64,000 bases of DNA from Bowmanella pacifica (GCF_014645355.1 NZ_BMLS01000001.1:1-64000), one strand, 5' to 3'. Positions 46,666 to 56,040 are shown, numbered from the stretch's first letter. Translations and numbers: made by a program. Notes: generated by a model from the letters alone, not told the origin.

Positions 46666-48072
46666 ATGGACAGTCTTACGCCTCATCAAAGCGCTTCAAT
46701 CTGCGATCTAGCTTATGACATAACCGATGAGATTCATACAGCAACAAAAAGCTCAAATGCAAAGTTTCGCGTTCCTTTTGACTATATGAAGAGTGCTAAA
46801 AAGAACAGAATATTTGCTAGTTTCGCAAAGCTTCAGTTCTCTCCAATCGATTACTTTCAGGCTAATACGGGCTTAGGTGACGGAAGAACCGCAGCTTTTG
46901 GAGTAATAGCAGAAGGAATTGATATATATGGAAATAACCGTAAAGGTGAATCTCTAATTACCATTCGCGGCACCCAATCTTGGGCTGACTGGGGCACCAA
47001 TTTCCGTACTATGCCGGATTCAAAACAAGGCGTGCATATTCATAGCGGATTTAACCAAGCATTTCAGTCCTTTGCTCATCATATTGATCGCTATCTGGAC
47101 TGGCATAGCCCCAGCCGTATTCATCTGGTTGGCCATAGCTTGGGCGGGGCGCTCGCCACCTTAACCGCACGACATATTCACAGCCGGGATTCTGCCGGAT
47201 CCTGTCAGGTTAAGCTATACACCTTTGGTGCACCACGGGTGGGTTTTGATAACTTTAACCAGCAGATGGAAACGCTGATAGGCAAGCAGAATATTTACCG
47301 TGTTTACCATGATGCCGACGTGGTCAGTATGATACCCATGTACCCTTTTCTGCATGCTTTCTCGGCCGACAGCGCTGAAGGTTACTGTCTGAACTGGAAT
47401 GGTAGTCTGGTGTCGGTTCAGGCCCACGATCGCCAGGGCTATATCCGCTCAATTGGCAATAGTGACTGGCAGGGGCTTAAAAACAAGCCGATGGCATGGA
47501 CCAGTAGACGCCTAATGGCCAGTCTGGGCTCGTATCTGCTGCTGGGACCGGCCTTATTTTCAGCAAAACTGCTAAGCATTATTGGTAAAGCCCTTAACTA
47601 TATTTTATCCAAAGCCCTGGGAATTGGGCTGGGTACCTTGCCCGGTTACGCCACCACCTTAGACCAAATTAGCTGGTTGCTGGTGCGGGGCATGACAGCG
47701 CTAAAGTCGTTGTGGGAACTGGGTATCGGCGCGTTAAAAGCCATACTGGCATTTTTAGGTATTAAAGCCGAGGTAAAGAATCCAACTGTTGCTTTTATTC
47801 GCGCCTTGCTGGAGCGGCTCGGTAGTTGCCTGCAATCGCTGGCTTATCAATCTGTTTACCTTACCCATCCAGAAACTGGATTCACCAGTCGCACGCCGCG
47901 ATCAGGTTGGCAAACGCAACAGGCTTATTTAAGTCGCACGGGATTACTGGAAGACAACATGCCGTTTTCGTCGGGCCACCGTCCCAGACAAAACGCCTAT
48001 CGCCGCCCGGGTCCTAACAACAAACTCAGCAAACGGCAGTTGGGACCATCAGTCTGGATGCCAGATAATTAA
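46666..48072 (+). CDS. Lipase class 3 family protein
   Basis: A 468-residue alpha/beta-hydrolase of the fungal lipase-3 family. The nucleophile Ser158 is in LVGHSLGGALATL. The probable acid is Asp in YHDADVVSMIP and the probable His is in VQAHDRQGY. A Gly/Leu-rich, partly amphipathic region (about 285-370, such as LGSYLLLGPALFSAKLLSIIG) follows, and a basic tail ends the protein. It has no signal peptide. It is encoded with an exported small protein and lies between two tRNA-Arg repeat blocks. It may be a phospholipase acting on membranes. An exported-toxin role is possible, but no secretion genes are in the window. Confidence 0.85.
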   Translation: MDSLTPHQSASICDLAYDITDEIHTATKSSNAKFRVPFDYMKSAKKNRIFASFAKLQFSPIDYFQANTGLGDGRTAAFGVIAEGIDIYGNNRKGESLITIRGTQSWADWGTNFRTMPDSKQGVHIHSGFNQAFQSFAHHIDRYLDWHSPSRIHLVGHSLGGALATLTARHIHSRDSAGSCQVKLYTFGAPRVGFDNFNQQMETLIGKQNIYRVYHDADVVSMIPMYPFLHAFSADSAEGYCLNWNGSLVSVQAHDRQGYIRSIGNSDWQGLKNKPMAWTSRRLMASLGSYLLLGPALFSAKLLSIIGKALNYILSKALGIGLGTLPGYATTLDQISWLLVRGMTALKSLWELGIGALKAILAFLGIKAEVKNPTVAFIRALLERLGSCLQSLAYQSVYLTHPETGFTSRTPRSGWQTQQAYLSRTGLLEDNMPFSSGHRPRQNAYRRPGPNNKLSKRQLGPSVWMPDN

Positions 48073-48120
48073 GAGAAAAAGCCACGCGCTTAATTTAGTA
48101 GAAAGAGGACTCACGCTTCA

Positions 48121-48372
48121 GTGTGGAAGACTTACGCTGGGCTATCCTGCCCAATGCCCTGCGGACCGTCGCCAAAGGGCGGTGACGTTCAAAAATGCTC
48201 CTGGCATTTTTGTCGAACCTGAGGAGGCTTTACTTCGGCATCCTGCCTACGCCCTTTGGGCCAGCTAAAGCTGTTCTAAAACACTCCCGGTGTTTTAGTT
48301 ACCCCGTCTCAGACGATATAAAAGAAAAAGTCCGGACTTTTCTGATAGCTGACTGCGGCGCTCGCGTCACTG
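48121..48372. repeat. tRNA-Arg-associated repeat, unit C (extended)
   Basis: A diverged unit of 252 bp. Hairpins: TGGGC-TATCCT-GCCCA, GTCGCC...GGTGAC (one G-T pair on the plus strand) and CAAAAATGC-TCCTG-GCATTTTTG. It is longer than the others because of two further hairpins, GGC-ATCCT-GCC and CTAAAACAC-TCCCG-GTGTTTTAG, whose loops again hold TCC. The palindrome AAAAGTCCGGACTTTT lies near its right end. Confidence 0.8.
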
Positions 48373-48555
48373 CGTGGAAGGATTACGCCGGGCTATCCTG
48401 CCCGCCGCCCTGCGGGCCGTCGCTGTGAAGCGCGACGTTCCAATTCGTTCCTGACGAATTGGTCGAACCTGGGAGGTTCTCACCCCGTCCCACGACGGGA
48501 TATAAAAAAAAGGCCCCAACTCTTTCGAGTTAGTGACTACGAGATCGCGCTACTG
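48373..48555. repeat. tRNA-Arg-associated repeat, unit D
   Basis: 183 bp, closest to unit A. Its third hairpin is CCAATTCGT-TCCTG-ACGAATTGG (written 5' to 3' on the plus strand). Nearly the whole stem differs from the CAAAAATGC/GCATTTTTG stem of the other units, yet all nine pairs and the TCCTG loop are kept. From about 48466 it runs into unit E as part of a 341-bp direct repeat of 45615-45956. Confidence 0.85.
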
Positions 48556-48729
48556 CGTGGAAGGATTACGCTGGGCTATCCTGCCCAGCGCCCTGCGGGC
48601 CGTCGCTGTGAAGCGCGACGTTCAAAAATGCTCCTGGCATTTTTGTCGAACCTGAGGAGGCTCTTACCCCATCCCAGACGATATAAAAGAAAAAGCCCCG
48701 TTCTTTCGAACGGGGCTTTTTCTTTTATA
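48556..48729. repeat. tRNA-Arg-associated repeat, unit E
   Basis: Apparently identical to unit B over all 174 bp, and followed like B by the symmetric terminator and tRNA-Arg. Units B and E plus their tRNA genes form a perfect direct repeat of about 250 bp. Confidence 0.88.
48691..48720. terminator. Symmetric terminator beside tRNA-Arg copy 2
   Basis: Same sequence as the terminator at 45841-45870: AAAAGCCCCGTTC-TTTC-GAACGGGGCTTTT. It ends the tRNA-Ser-tRNA-Arg transcript on the minus strand. Confidence 0.93.
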
Positions 48730-48806
48730 TGGCGCGTGTGGAAGGATTCGAACCTCCGACCGCCTGGTTCGTAGCCAGGTACTCTATCCAGCTGAGCTAC
48801 ACACGC
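48730..48806 (-). tRNA. tRNA-Arg (anticodon ACG), copy 2
   Basis: 77 bases, CCA encoded, identical to copy 1. It lies 37 bp after tRNA-Ser in the order csrA-tRNA-Ser-tRNA-Arg, the same neighbourhood as E. coli csrA-serV-argVYZQ. No separate promoter is evident, so it is probably cotranscribed with tRNA-Ser. Confidence 0.97.
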
Positions 48807-48843
48807 GTAAACTTTTGAATCCTGCATTTACTCTAAAAGTAAA

Positions 48844-48933
48844 TGGCGGAGAGAGAGGGATTCGAACCCTCGATAGGGGTTAACCTATACACCCTTAGCA
48901 GGGGTGCGCCTTCAGCCACTCGGCCATCTCTCC
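48844..48933 (-). tRNA. tRNA-Ser (anticodon GCT)
   Basis: 90 bases including a long variable arm and encoded CCA. It starts GGAGAGATGGCCGAGTGG; the anticodon loop CTGCTAA gives GCT; the T-arm is GAGGGTTCGAATCCCTC. Confidence 0.97.
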
Positions 48934-48948
48934 TCAATGTGGGGTCGC

Positions 48949-48976
48949 AGTTTAATGATTCACTGAAGTAAGTCAA
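48949..48976 (-). promoter_or_regulatory. Promoter of tRNA-Ser-tRNA-Arg
   Basis: On the minus strand TTGACT (48971-48976), 16 bp, TAAACT (48949-48954), then a GC-rich discriminator GCGACCCC, 16 bp from the tRNA-Ser 5' end. Confidence 0.65.
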
Positions 48977-49121
48977 ACCTTTTTTATACTGAAAAGAATC
49001 GTTCGTTGAGCTTTTAAACAATCGAGGCATTTTTTACACAAAAAGGTCGATTTTTGACAGTTTATTGCTCATCACCGATGAACAATATATTAAAGCGGAG
49101 GTAAGGTAACAGAAAAGAAAA

Positions 49122-49139
49122 AGGCTGGTTACCCAGCCT
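49122..49139 (-). terminator. csrA terminator
   Basis: AGGCTGG-TTAC-CCAGCCT, followed on the minus strand by TTTTCTTTTCTG, 8 bp after the csrA stop. Confidence 0.87.
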
Positions 49140-49147
49140 ATTTTGTC

Positions 49148-49354
49148 TTATGCGTCATCAGATGCGTCTTCACCCGGATACTGAGAGTTTTTCTCAGCCT
49201 GGATTCGCATATAAATCTCTTCACGATGCACAGATACTTCTTTCGGGGCATTTACGCCGATCCGAACTTGGTTTCCTTTGACACCCAGTACAGTGACGGT
49301 CACTTCGTCACCAATCATCAGGGTCTCACCTACACGACGGGTCAATATAAGCAT
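49148..49354 (-). CDS. csrA: Carbon storage regulator CsrA
   Basis: A dimeric RNA-binding regulator that binds GGA motifs in mRNA leaders and hairpin loops. The 68 residues read [23 protein letters not shown] ... [16 protein letters not shown], with the key Arg44-equivalent in VHREE and Leu4/Arg6 region intact. The ATG at 49354 has AGGAG nine bases upstream; the longer frame to 49384 is not needed. It sits between alaS and tRNA-Ser-tRNA-Arg as in E. coli. Confidence 0.97.
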   Translation of the reverse strand: MLILTRRVGETLMIGDEVTVTVLGVKGNQVRIGVNAPKEVSVHREEIYMRIQAEKNSQYPGEDASDDA

Positions 49355-49503
49355 TCGCTTGCTCCTGTTCCGTTTTTCCAACAAGTCCTTACTTAAACCT
49401 AGCGTAATTCTCTGTTATCACAAGAGATTATCTAGTAGCCCTTCCTTGTTTTCCGTGTCACTTCAGAAAACCGGCCCGAATTACTCAAAAAGTGAGCGGC
49501 GGA

Positions 49504-52101
49504 TTATAGCTTATCCGCCAGCCATGTCGACACACTGGCAAGCGCTGCATCCAGATTTTCTGGTTGCGTTCCGCCGGCCTGCGCCATATCAGGGCGACCA
49601 CCACCCTTCCCGCCAACCTGTTGTGCCACAAAATTAACCAGCTCACCTGCCTTAACCTTATCGGTCAAATCTTTGGTTACGCCAGCGATTAAACTGACTT
49701 TCTGGTTTTCGGCCACACCCAGCATTAATACACCTGAGCCAAGTTTCGTCTTCAGGCTATCCATTAAATCGCGCAAAGACTTCGCTTCTACGCCATCGAG
49801 TTTAGCAGATAACAGCTTAACCCCATTCACTTCAACAGCACTGCTAAGCATATCGGCACCGGCCTGGCTGGCCAGTTTTTGTTTAAGCTGCTGGATTTCT
49901 TTCTCCAACCCTTTAGCCTGTTCCAGCAATTGTCCTACTCGTTCAGGTACGGCCTGCACATCAGATTTCAACTGACTCGCCACCCCCTGCAACTGCTGAC
50001 TCTGTTGTTGACTGTAAGCCAGGGCGGCCTCACCGGTGACCGCTTCAATACGACGCACCCCAGAGGCAATACCGCTTTCGCTGACGATACGCAGTAAACC
50101 AATATCCCCAGTACGTTTGACATGCGTACCACCACACAGTTCCATAGAGAAGGCCCCCATGGAAACCACCCGCACTTCATCATCATACTTCTCGCCAAAC
50201 AGGGCTTGCGCTCCGGCGGCCTTGGCATCCTCAATGGCCATCAATCGTGTGGTCAGGTCGTGATTCTCACGTACCTGTTGATTAACCAAATTCTCAATCT
50301 CAACCAACTGCTCTCGAGTGACCCCTTCAAAATGTGAAAAGTCAAAACGTAGCTTATCGGGCTGAACCAATGAGCCTTTCTGATTCACATGCTCACCCAG
50401 CACTTTTTTCAGTGCCGCATGCAGCAAGTGCGTGGCACTGTGGTTGAGCTTAATGGCCTGACGACGCGCAGTATCGATTTGCGCTTCCACCTTGTCACCT
50501 AGCGCAATGGCAGCTTCTGCCAAACCTTTGTGAGCAATGGCATTGCCTAATTTGATGGTGTCGGTGACCCGGAATGTACCATTCAGCAGTTTCAACACAC
50601 CAGTATCACCTACCTGACCACCAGATTCGGCGTAAAATGGCGTATTATCCAATACCACAATACCTTGTTCGCCTGTCGCTAAGCTGTTAACCGCACTTTG
50701 CTGATTAAACAGTTCCACCACCTCGGCCATGCCTTCATTATGCTCATATCCGGTAAATTCAGAGCTATTCTCACTGGTGAGTTGTGCATTGTAGTCGGCA
50801 CCAAAGTTACTGGCGGCCTGGGCGCGCTTACGCTGCTCTGCCATGGCGGCTTCAAAGCCCTGCTCATCAATGCTGTAACCTCTCTCACGAGCCACATCGT
50901 TGGTTAAATCGGAGGGGAAGCCATAAGTGTCATACAGCTTAAATACCAGCTCACCAGGGATAACCTCGCCATCCAGATTTTCCAACGCATCAGACAGAAT
51001 CTGCATGCCACGTTCCAGCGTGCGGGCAAACTGCTCTTCTTCGGCTTTCAGTACCCGCTCGATAGTAGCTTGTTGTGACTTCAGCTCTGGGTAGGCCTCG
51101 CCCATCTGCGTAACCAATGAAGATACCAACTGATAGAAGAAAATATCTTTAGCACCCAATTTGTAGCCATGCCGTACCGCACGACGGATAATACGGCGCA
51201 GTACATAGCCACGGCCTTCATTGGAAGGCAAAACGCCATCCGCGATCAGGAAGCTGCAAGAGCGAATGTGGTCTGCCACAACACGCAATGACTTATCTTC
51301 CAGATCCTTGGCCCCCGTCACCTGGGCGGTGTCTTTAATAAGTGCCTGGAATAAATCGATTTCATAGTTACTGTGCACATGCTGCAAAATGGCCGAAATA
51401 CGCTCAAGTCCCATGCCGGTATCGATGGACGGCTTAGGCAAGGGCTCCATAGTGCCATCGGCCTGACGATTGAACTGCATGAAAACCAGGTTCCAGATCT
51501 CGATAAAGCGATCACCGTCTTCTTCAGGCGAACCAGGAGGGCCCCCCCAGATATGCTCGCCGTGATCATAAAAAATCTCTGAGCATGGACCACAAGGACC
51601 GGTATCCCCCATGGACCAGAAGTTGTCCGAGGTACTAATACGGATAATCTTCTCAGCGGGAAGACCAATATCCTTTTCCCAGATGGCAAAGGCTTCATCG
51701 TCTTCGGCATATACCGTAACCAACAGTTTTTCTTTCGGCAGCTTTAATTCTTCGGTCAAAAAATTCCAAGCAAAAGCAATAGCTTCCTTCTTGAAGTAGT
51801 CGCCAAAACTGAAGTTACCCAGCATTTCAAAGAAGGTGTGATGGCGTGCGGTATAACCCACGTTTTCCAAATCATTGTGCTTACCACCAGCACGTACACA
51901 GCGCTGAGATGAAACGGCTCTGGTATAAGCGCGTTTTTCCGCCCCTAAAAACACATCTTTAAACTGGTTCATACCGGCATTGGTAAACAGCAATGTCGGA
52001 TCATCTGCCGGCACCAGTGAACTGCTGGCAACCTTCTGGTGACCATGCCTGGCAAAGTAGTCCAAAAATGCGCTTCGAATTTCGGCAGTGCTAATAGTCA
52101 T
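49504..52101 (-). CDS. alaS: Alanyl-tRNA synthetase
   Basis: A class II synthetase of 865 residues. The catalytic core has [15 protein letters not shown] and the GMGLERI motif. The editing domain has [16 protein letters not shown], and [16 protein letters not shown] carries the zinc/editing residues. The C-Ala domain (about 750-865) ends [12 protein letters not shown]. It is upstream of csrA in the conserved order. Confidence 0.98.
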   Translation of the reverse strand: MTISTAEIRSAFLDYFARHGHQKVASSSLVPADDPTLLFTNAGMNQFKDVFLGAEKRAYTRAVSSQRCVRAGGKHNDLENVGYTARHHTFFEMLGNFSFGDYFKKEAIAFAWNFLTEELKLPKEKLLVTVYAEDDEAFAIWEKDIGLPAEKIIRISTSDNFWSMGDTGPCGPCSEIFYDHGEHIWGGPPGSPEEDGDRFIEIWNLVFMQFNRQADGTMEPLPKPSIDTGMGLERISAILQHVHSNYEIDLFQALIKDTAQVTGAKDLEDKSLRVVADHIRSCSFLIADGVLPSNEGRGYVLRRIIRRAVRHGYKLGAKDIFFYQLVSSLVTQMGEAYPELKSQQATIERVLKAEEEQFARTLERGMQILSDALENLDGEVIPGELVFKLYDTYGFPSDLTNDVARERGYSIDEQGFEAAMAEQRKRAQAASNFGADYNAQLTSENSSEFTGYEHNEGMAEVVELFNQQSAVNSLATGEQGIVVLDNTPFYAESGGQVGDTGVLKLLNGTFRVTDTIKLGNAIAHKGLAEAAIALGDKVEAQIDTARRQAIKLNHSATHLLHAALKKVLGEHVNQKGSLVQPDKLRFDFSHFEGVTREQLVEIENLVNQQVRENHDLTTRLMAIEDAKAAGAQALFGEKYDDEVRVVSMGAFSMELCGGTHVKRTGDIGLLRIVSESGIASGVRRIEAVTGEAALAYSQQQSQQLQGVASQLKSDVQAVPERVGQLLEQAKGLEKEIQQLKQKLASQAGADMLSSAVEVNGVKLLSAKLDGVEAKSLRDLMDSLKTKLGSGVLMLGVAENQKVSLIAGVTKDLTDKVKAGELVNFVAQQVGGKGGGRPDMAQAGGTQPENLDAALASVSTWLADKL

Positions 52102-52318
52102 TTAATGTCCCGGAGAAAAACTGTGATAAAAAAACCTGTAAAACAGTGCGGACAATATCATGAAATCTCGCCGCCTGTCAGGTGCAATGATAAGTATATA
52201 AAGGGCTTTGCGCGGTCAGAACCAGGTTGTTTTAGCCCTTTTAGCTAAGTTCCCTATTCAAGTGCTCGAATTTACACGTAATCCTAAGACGCCGAGCCGT
52301 GAAAGTAGAGAATTCATC

Positions 52319-52783
52319 CTAGTCAAAGGCTGCGTCGCACGCATAGCGGATCTGCTCATTGCTAAAGCCTTTATACTGCAAATAGCGCATACGTTTTTGT
52401 TGCTCTTTCCAATCGCCGGCAGGCTGGCTGTACTTGCGCTGATAGACCAAAAGTGCACTTTCAAACCAGTCAGGACTGAGGGCTTCCAGCGCCTGATAAA
52501 TATCACTCTCACCAACCTGACGCGCTCTTAACTCAGCACGGATACGCATTTCCCCCTGGCCTTTTGCAACACGCTGGCGTACAAAACTCTGTGCAAACCG
52601 CGCATCAGACTGCCACCCCCGCTCGACAAAATCAGCCAGGACCGAGCGACTAAGCGAGGGATCCAGTCCTTTCATAGCCAGTTTGGTCAATAACTCGGCC
52701 TGACTGTGTTCTCGTCTGGATAGCAGCGAGGTCAGAGTTTCCCTGATGATCTTGCGATCGGCATCTGTCATAGTTATCTGCAT
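52319..52783 (-). CDS. recX: Regulatory protein RecX
   Basis: A 154-residue all-helical modulator of RecA filaments. Tandem three-helix repeats are visible: REHSQAELLTKLAMKGLDPSLSRSVL, and GERGW-like ERGWQSDARFAQSFVRQRVAKGQG. ATG 52783 or 52771 is the probable start; the frame extends further upstream without supporting sequence. recA is usually next to recX, but here the two are about 10 kb apart. It is divergent from the FemAB-like gene. Confidence 0.9.
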   Translation of the reverse strand: MQITMTDADRKIIRETLTSLLSRREHSQAELLTKLAMKGLDPSLSRSVLADFVERGWQSDARFAQSFVRQRVAKGQGEMRIRAELRARQVGESDIYQALEALSPDWFESALLVYQRKYSQPAGDWKEQQKRMRYLQYKGFSNEQIRYACDAAFD

Positions 52784-52820
52784 ATCAATAAGCCCGACAG
52801 TATTGTAACGCTGGCACGCC

Positions 52821-53972
52821 ATGGATCTACAATTCACTTTTATCGATAGTCTTAAACGTATTCAACCTGCAGACTGGCAAACCTTGTCCCAAGGCGCGGG
52901 CCCCTTTCTTGATTATGCGTTTTTAACCGCCCTGGAAACCCAGCATTGCGTAGGTGGGCAAAGCGGCTGGCAACCCTGGCATTTGCAAGTGGAGGATAAG
53001 CAGGGTCTGGTTGCCCTACTGCCCCTGTATAAAAAGTGGCACAGTTACGGCGAATATGTATTCGACTTTGCCTGGGCCGATGCCTTTGCCAGACATGGGC
53101 ATGACTACTACCCTAAACTGGTCGCCGGCATTCCCTTTACCCCCGTACCAGGCCCAAGATTACTGACCAGGCAGGATGTCCGTCTCGAGGAGATTTGGCC
53201 AAGTGTGCTTAAGCATTTACAACTTATTTGTCAGGCGCAGTCGCTGTCCTCCCTGCATATCTTGTTTTGCCAAAAAACCGAGTCAGATACCTTGGCTGAA
53301 TTGGGTGTCGTCCAGCGTCACTCGGTACAATTTCATTGGTTCAACCGGGGATACACTGACTTTAACGATTTTGTTGCCAGGTTCACCTCCCGTAAGCGCA
53401 AGAATCTGCAAAAAGAAAGACGCCGGCTTAGCGATGCCGGTATCACTTTTCACCGCTTAACCGGCTCAGCCATTAGCACAGAGCATATACAAGCCTTTTA
53501 TCAGTGCTACCGGCAAACATACCTCAAACGTTCGGGCCACAATGGTTACCTGAATGAAGCCTTGTTTGAAGATTTGTTACGGCACATGGGTGAAAAATTG
53601 CTGTTGGTTCAGGCTAGGCGAGATGGTGACATGCTGGCCAGCGCATTATTCTTCTTTGATCAACAGGGGCTATATGGTCGCTATTGGGGTTGTTTGAATG
53701 AGATTGACGGACTGCATTTTGAGGTCTGCTATTACCAGGGTATTGAGTTTTGCATTGAACAACAACTGGCATTTTTTAATCCAGGGACTCAGGGAGAGCA
53801 CAAAATTCAGCGCGGCTTTGAGCCCGTCATTTGTTACAGCAATCATTGGCTGACCTCAGCACAATTTTATACCGCGGTTAAAGATTTCATTGTCCGGGAG
53901 AAGCAATATATTTTTGATTATCAAAAGGATACATCTACCCTTCTGCCATTTTCACAGCGCGGTACGGAATAA
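52821..53972 (+). CDS. FemAB-like / DUF482 N-acyltransferase family protein
   Basis: A 383-residue GNAT-fold protein of the COG3146 (peptidogalycan biosynthesis/DUF482) family: GPFLDYAFLTALETQHCVG at 22-40, YVFDFAWADAFARHG, TSRKRKNLQKERRRLSDAGI, YYQGIEFCIEQ and PGTQGEHKIQRGFEP near the C-terminus. It probably transfers an acyl or aminoacyl group; the substrate is unknown. The start ATG at 52821 lies close to the start of divergent recX. Confidence 0.87.
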   Translation: MDLQFTFIDSLKRIQPADWQTLSQGAGPFLDYAFLTALETQHCVGGQSGWQPWHLQVEDKQGLVALLPLYKKWHSYGEYVFDFAWADAFARHGHDYYPKLVAGIPFTPVPGPRLLTRQDVRLEEIWPSVLKHLQLICQAQSLSSLHILFCQKTESDTLAELGVVQRHSVQFHWFNRGYTDFNDFVARFTSRKRKNLQKERRRLSDAGITFHRLTGSAISTEHIQAFYQCYRQTYLKRSGHNGYLNEALFEDLLRHMGEKLLLVQARRDGDMLASALFFFDQQGLYGRYWGCLNEIDGLHFEVCYYQGIEFCIEQQLAFFNPGTQGEHKIQRGFEPVICYSNHWLTSAQFYTAVKDFIVREKQYIFDYQKDTSTLLPFSQRGTE

Positions 53973-54035
53973 AGATGTTCCTTGCGCAGAACAGCTGCTA
54001 AAGTCGAAAAAAAATACCTAGTACTTAGAATTGTT

Positions 54036-54848
54036 GTGAAGCCCTTGTATTCTTTGTTCTTGGCGCTGTGTTTGAACTTTCCCTCTGCATGGGCGGATCA
54101 AGTAGTGCATATGCATATTGCGGTGTCAGAAAGACATACGCAGGGTTTGTCGCGTCCCGGCGAATATCGCCTGAGCTGGCAATTACTGGAACGTATTTTA
54201 GCCGATGATAAACATTTCGAAGTGACCCCATCATCGTTGGCCTGGTCCTGGTCACAAACACAATTACAGCAAGGAAAATTAGACGCCGTTTTTTTTGCAG
54301 CCAAGACCGAGGAGCGCAGCAAGTGGGCGCAATTCAGTCCGCCACTAACCGTCTCACGCGCCGGTTTTTATAGTCTGCCTGGCACGCCGCCCAAAACCAT
54401 TCAGCAACTAAAAAGGGCCTGGCAACCTGTTGGTGTCATTGAAGGGTCGGCACAAAGTCAATTCTTGCGTGACAATGGCTTTGATAATTTTTATGGCCTT
54501 GTAGAAAGCGACGCATTATTTCAAATGTTACAAGGCGGTCGTATTGAGCATATCTTTATCTTGCAGAGCCTGGCGAACCACTATTGTTCGCTGAATGCCA
54601 GGGAGCATCAGCAGCCCTGTCTAATAGCCGGTGAGATGCCGATGGAAACCACCATACATCTGATGGGCAATCTCGGCGATCCGGCATTTGCCAATTTTTC
54701 CATTGCGATAGCCCAAGGGCTGAAAAAGCTTGTTGCATCCGACGATGTACGTCAGTTGTACGAGGAAAACGGCCTGCCGCCTGATAGTTATCAGAAGTGG
54801 CTGGCACAGTTCAATGCTTACATCCCAGTTGTGCAACACAGGCGCTAA
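54036..54848 (+). CDS. Periplasmic solute-binding-like protein (SBP family 3 type)
   Basis: About 270 residues. With the GTG at 54036 the protein begins MKPLYSLFLALCLNFPSAWA, a normal signal peptide. A TTG at 53982 would add 18 basic residues. The body resembles extracellular solute-binding proteins of the type lacking a linked permease (KLDAVFFAAKTEERSKWAQFSPPLTVSRAGFYS). Such proteins may be sensors or enzyme-like domains. No transporter genes are nearby, so the ligand and role are unknown. The gene overlaps the convergent methyltransferase gene by 4 bp. Confidence 0.7.
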   Translation: MKPLYSLFLALCLNFPSAWADQVVHMHIAVSERHTQGLSRPGEYRLSWQLLERILADDKHFEVTPSSLAWSWSQTQLQQGKLDAVFFAAKTEERSKWAQFSPPLTVSRAGFYSLPGTPPKTIQQLKRAWQPVGVIEGSAQSQFLRDNGFDNFYGLVESDALFQMLQGGRIEHIFILQSLANHYCSLNAREHQQPCLIAGEMPMETTIHLMGNLGDPAFANFSIAIAQGLKKLVASDDVRQLYEENGLPPDSYQKWLAQFNAYIPVVQHRR

Positions 54849-55438
54849 GGTAACTTTTGCCAAATCAGCAGTTGATTATTGGCTGGCATCTGAACCCTTT
54901 GCATTAGTGTCAGCCCAGAGCCATTGAGCCATTGCTGTAATTGCGCCACATCACGTATACCGCCAAATCCCTGACTGAGTAGCTGTTGATCAAAAGCCCG
55001 GTTACTGTCACTGGTATACTGACCGTCGATGTTAAACGGGCCATACTGGCAAAATACACCATTATCTGGCAGATGCTTAGCCACCAACTGCATCATAAGT
55101 TGGGCTTCACTCACTTGCATAATATGGGTGGTATTGGCGGTAAACACAGCGTCAAAATTCCCCGCCGGCCAGTCATCCATCCCAACGGTAAAGCCAACGG
55201 GGCGGCGCAAGTTATCGGCCGGGAAGTCATCTATCCAGGCATTAATACCGGCGTGATTCTCAGCGCGATCGCTGGTATGCCAAACTAAATGCGGCAATTG
55301 CGCAGCAAGATACACCGCGTGTTGCCCTGTACCCGAACCGATTTCCAGCAAACTTTTGCTGTCGCCAAGGCGTACTTTCAGTACCTCCAGAATGGGGCCT
55401 TTGTTATTCTCACAAGCCTGGCTGTAAGGTTTATTCAT
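54845..55438 (-). CDS. DUF938 family SAM-dependent methyltransferase
   Basis: A 197-residue class I methyltransferase-like protein. The start MNKPYSQACENNKGPIL is typical of DUF938. The SAM motif is LLEIGSGTGQHAVYLA, with FTANTTHIMQ later. The ATG at 55438 has GGAG at a good distance and overlaps the end of the cupin gene by 8 bp. The substrate is unknown. Confidence 0.88.
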   Translation of the reverse strand: MNKPYSQACENNKGPILEVLKVRLGDSKSLLEIGSGTGQHAVYLAAQLPHLVWHTSDRAENHAGINAWIDDFPADNLRRPVGFTVGMDDWPAGNFDAVFTANTTHIMQVSEAQLMMQLVAKHLPDNGVFCQYGPFNIDGQYTSDSNRAFDQQLLSQGFGGIRDVAQLQQWLNGSGLTLMQRVQMPANNQLLIWQKLP

Positions 55439-55922
55439 GAAATTTGTCTCCAATCCGGCAGTGCTTTAAACGCTGCAAAAAATCCGCTACTTGGGGCTCG
55501 CCCTCAGCCGGCGCCCAGCTTGCGACATCTTCAGTAGATAAAGGCTGATACGGACCTTGCTTGACCTCCAAAAAGGTCGCCGCTTGTTCCACTGCGACCA
55601 CGCTGTGCCAGGTATTAGGGGGGATCTCCAAGCCTCGCAGCGGCCCTTGGGCGCAAAGCTCATGGCGGGCCAGCACCTCGCCTTTTGGACTGAAAACGAC
55701 AAAAGATGCAGTGCCCTCCAGCATCAGAAAAAACTCCCATTTATCTGATTGGCTATGCCGATGTGGCCTGACGTAAGAGTCAGGCATCAGGGTAATAAAT
55801 AAGCGCTGCACGGGATCGCTAAGATCACTGTGGATATTATGATTGAGTCGTCTTCTGGGGCTTTGCGCAGCGCCCGCATGCAATTGCTGAAACAGCGCGT
55901 CATTAAAAAGTTGAATTGTCAC
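55431..55922 (-). CDS. WbuC-family cupin
   Basis: A 163-residue cupin of the WbuC type: RRRLNHNIHSDLSDPVQRLF, PHRHSQSDKWEFFLMLEG with the metal ligands, and PPNTWHSVVAVE. In other bacteria WbuC lies in O-antigen clusters, but here it is paired with a DUF938 methyltransferase. The start is uncertain: GTG at 55922 is favoured because AGGG lies ten bases upstream; TTG at 55928 is the alternative. Confidence 0.82.
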   Translation of the reverse strand: MTIQLFNDALFQQLHAGAAQSPRRRLNHNIHSDLSDPVQRLFITLMPDSYVRPHRHSQSDKWEFFLMLEGTASFVVFSPKGEVLARHELCAQGPLRGLEIPPNTWHSVVAVEQAATFLEVKQGPYQPLSTEDVASWAPAEGEPQVADFLQRLKHCRIGDKFHE

Positions 55923-56019
55923 GTTCAATTACCCTGACATCTCACAGAGTGGCAAGCCTAACAGAAAGGCCGATAACTGGGTATGCTGCCAAGCACGAGC
56001 GCCTTTGATGGCCATAAAA

Positions 56020-56040
56020 AAAGGGAGCCTAGCTCCCTTT
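56020..56040 (-). terminator. Terminator of the metA-metH operon
   Basis: AAAGGGAGC-CTA-GCTCCCTTT, followed on the minus strand by TTTTTATGG, 24 bp after the metH C-terminal part. Confidence 0.9.

Noticed and set aside
45522..48729. CRISPR array
   Set aside because: Units are about 180 bp, contain hairpins throughout and have no spacer-like unique segments; no cas genes are nearby.
45880..48806. Integrative element using tRNA-Arg as attachment site
   Set aside because: No integrase or recombination directionality factor, and the repeat covers the whole tRNA plus about 265 bp rather than a short 3' core; simple duplication fits better.
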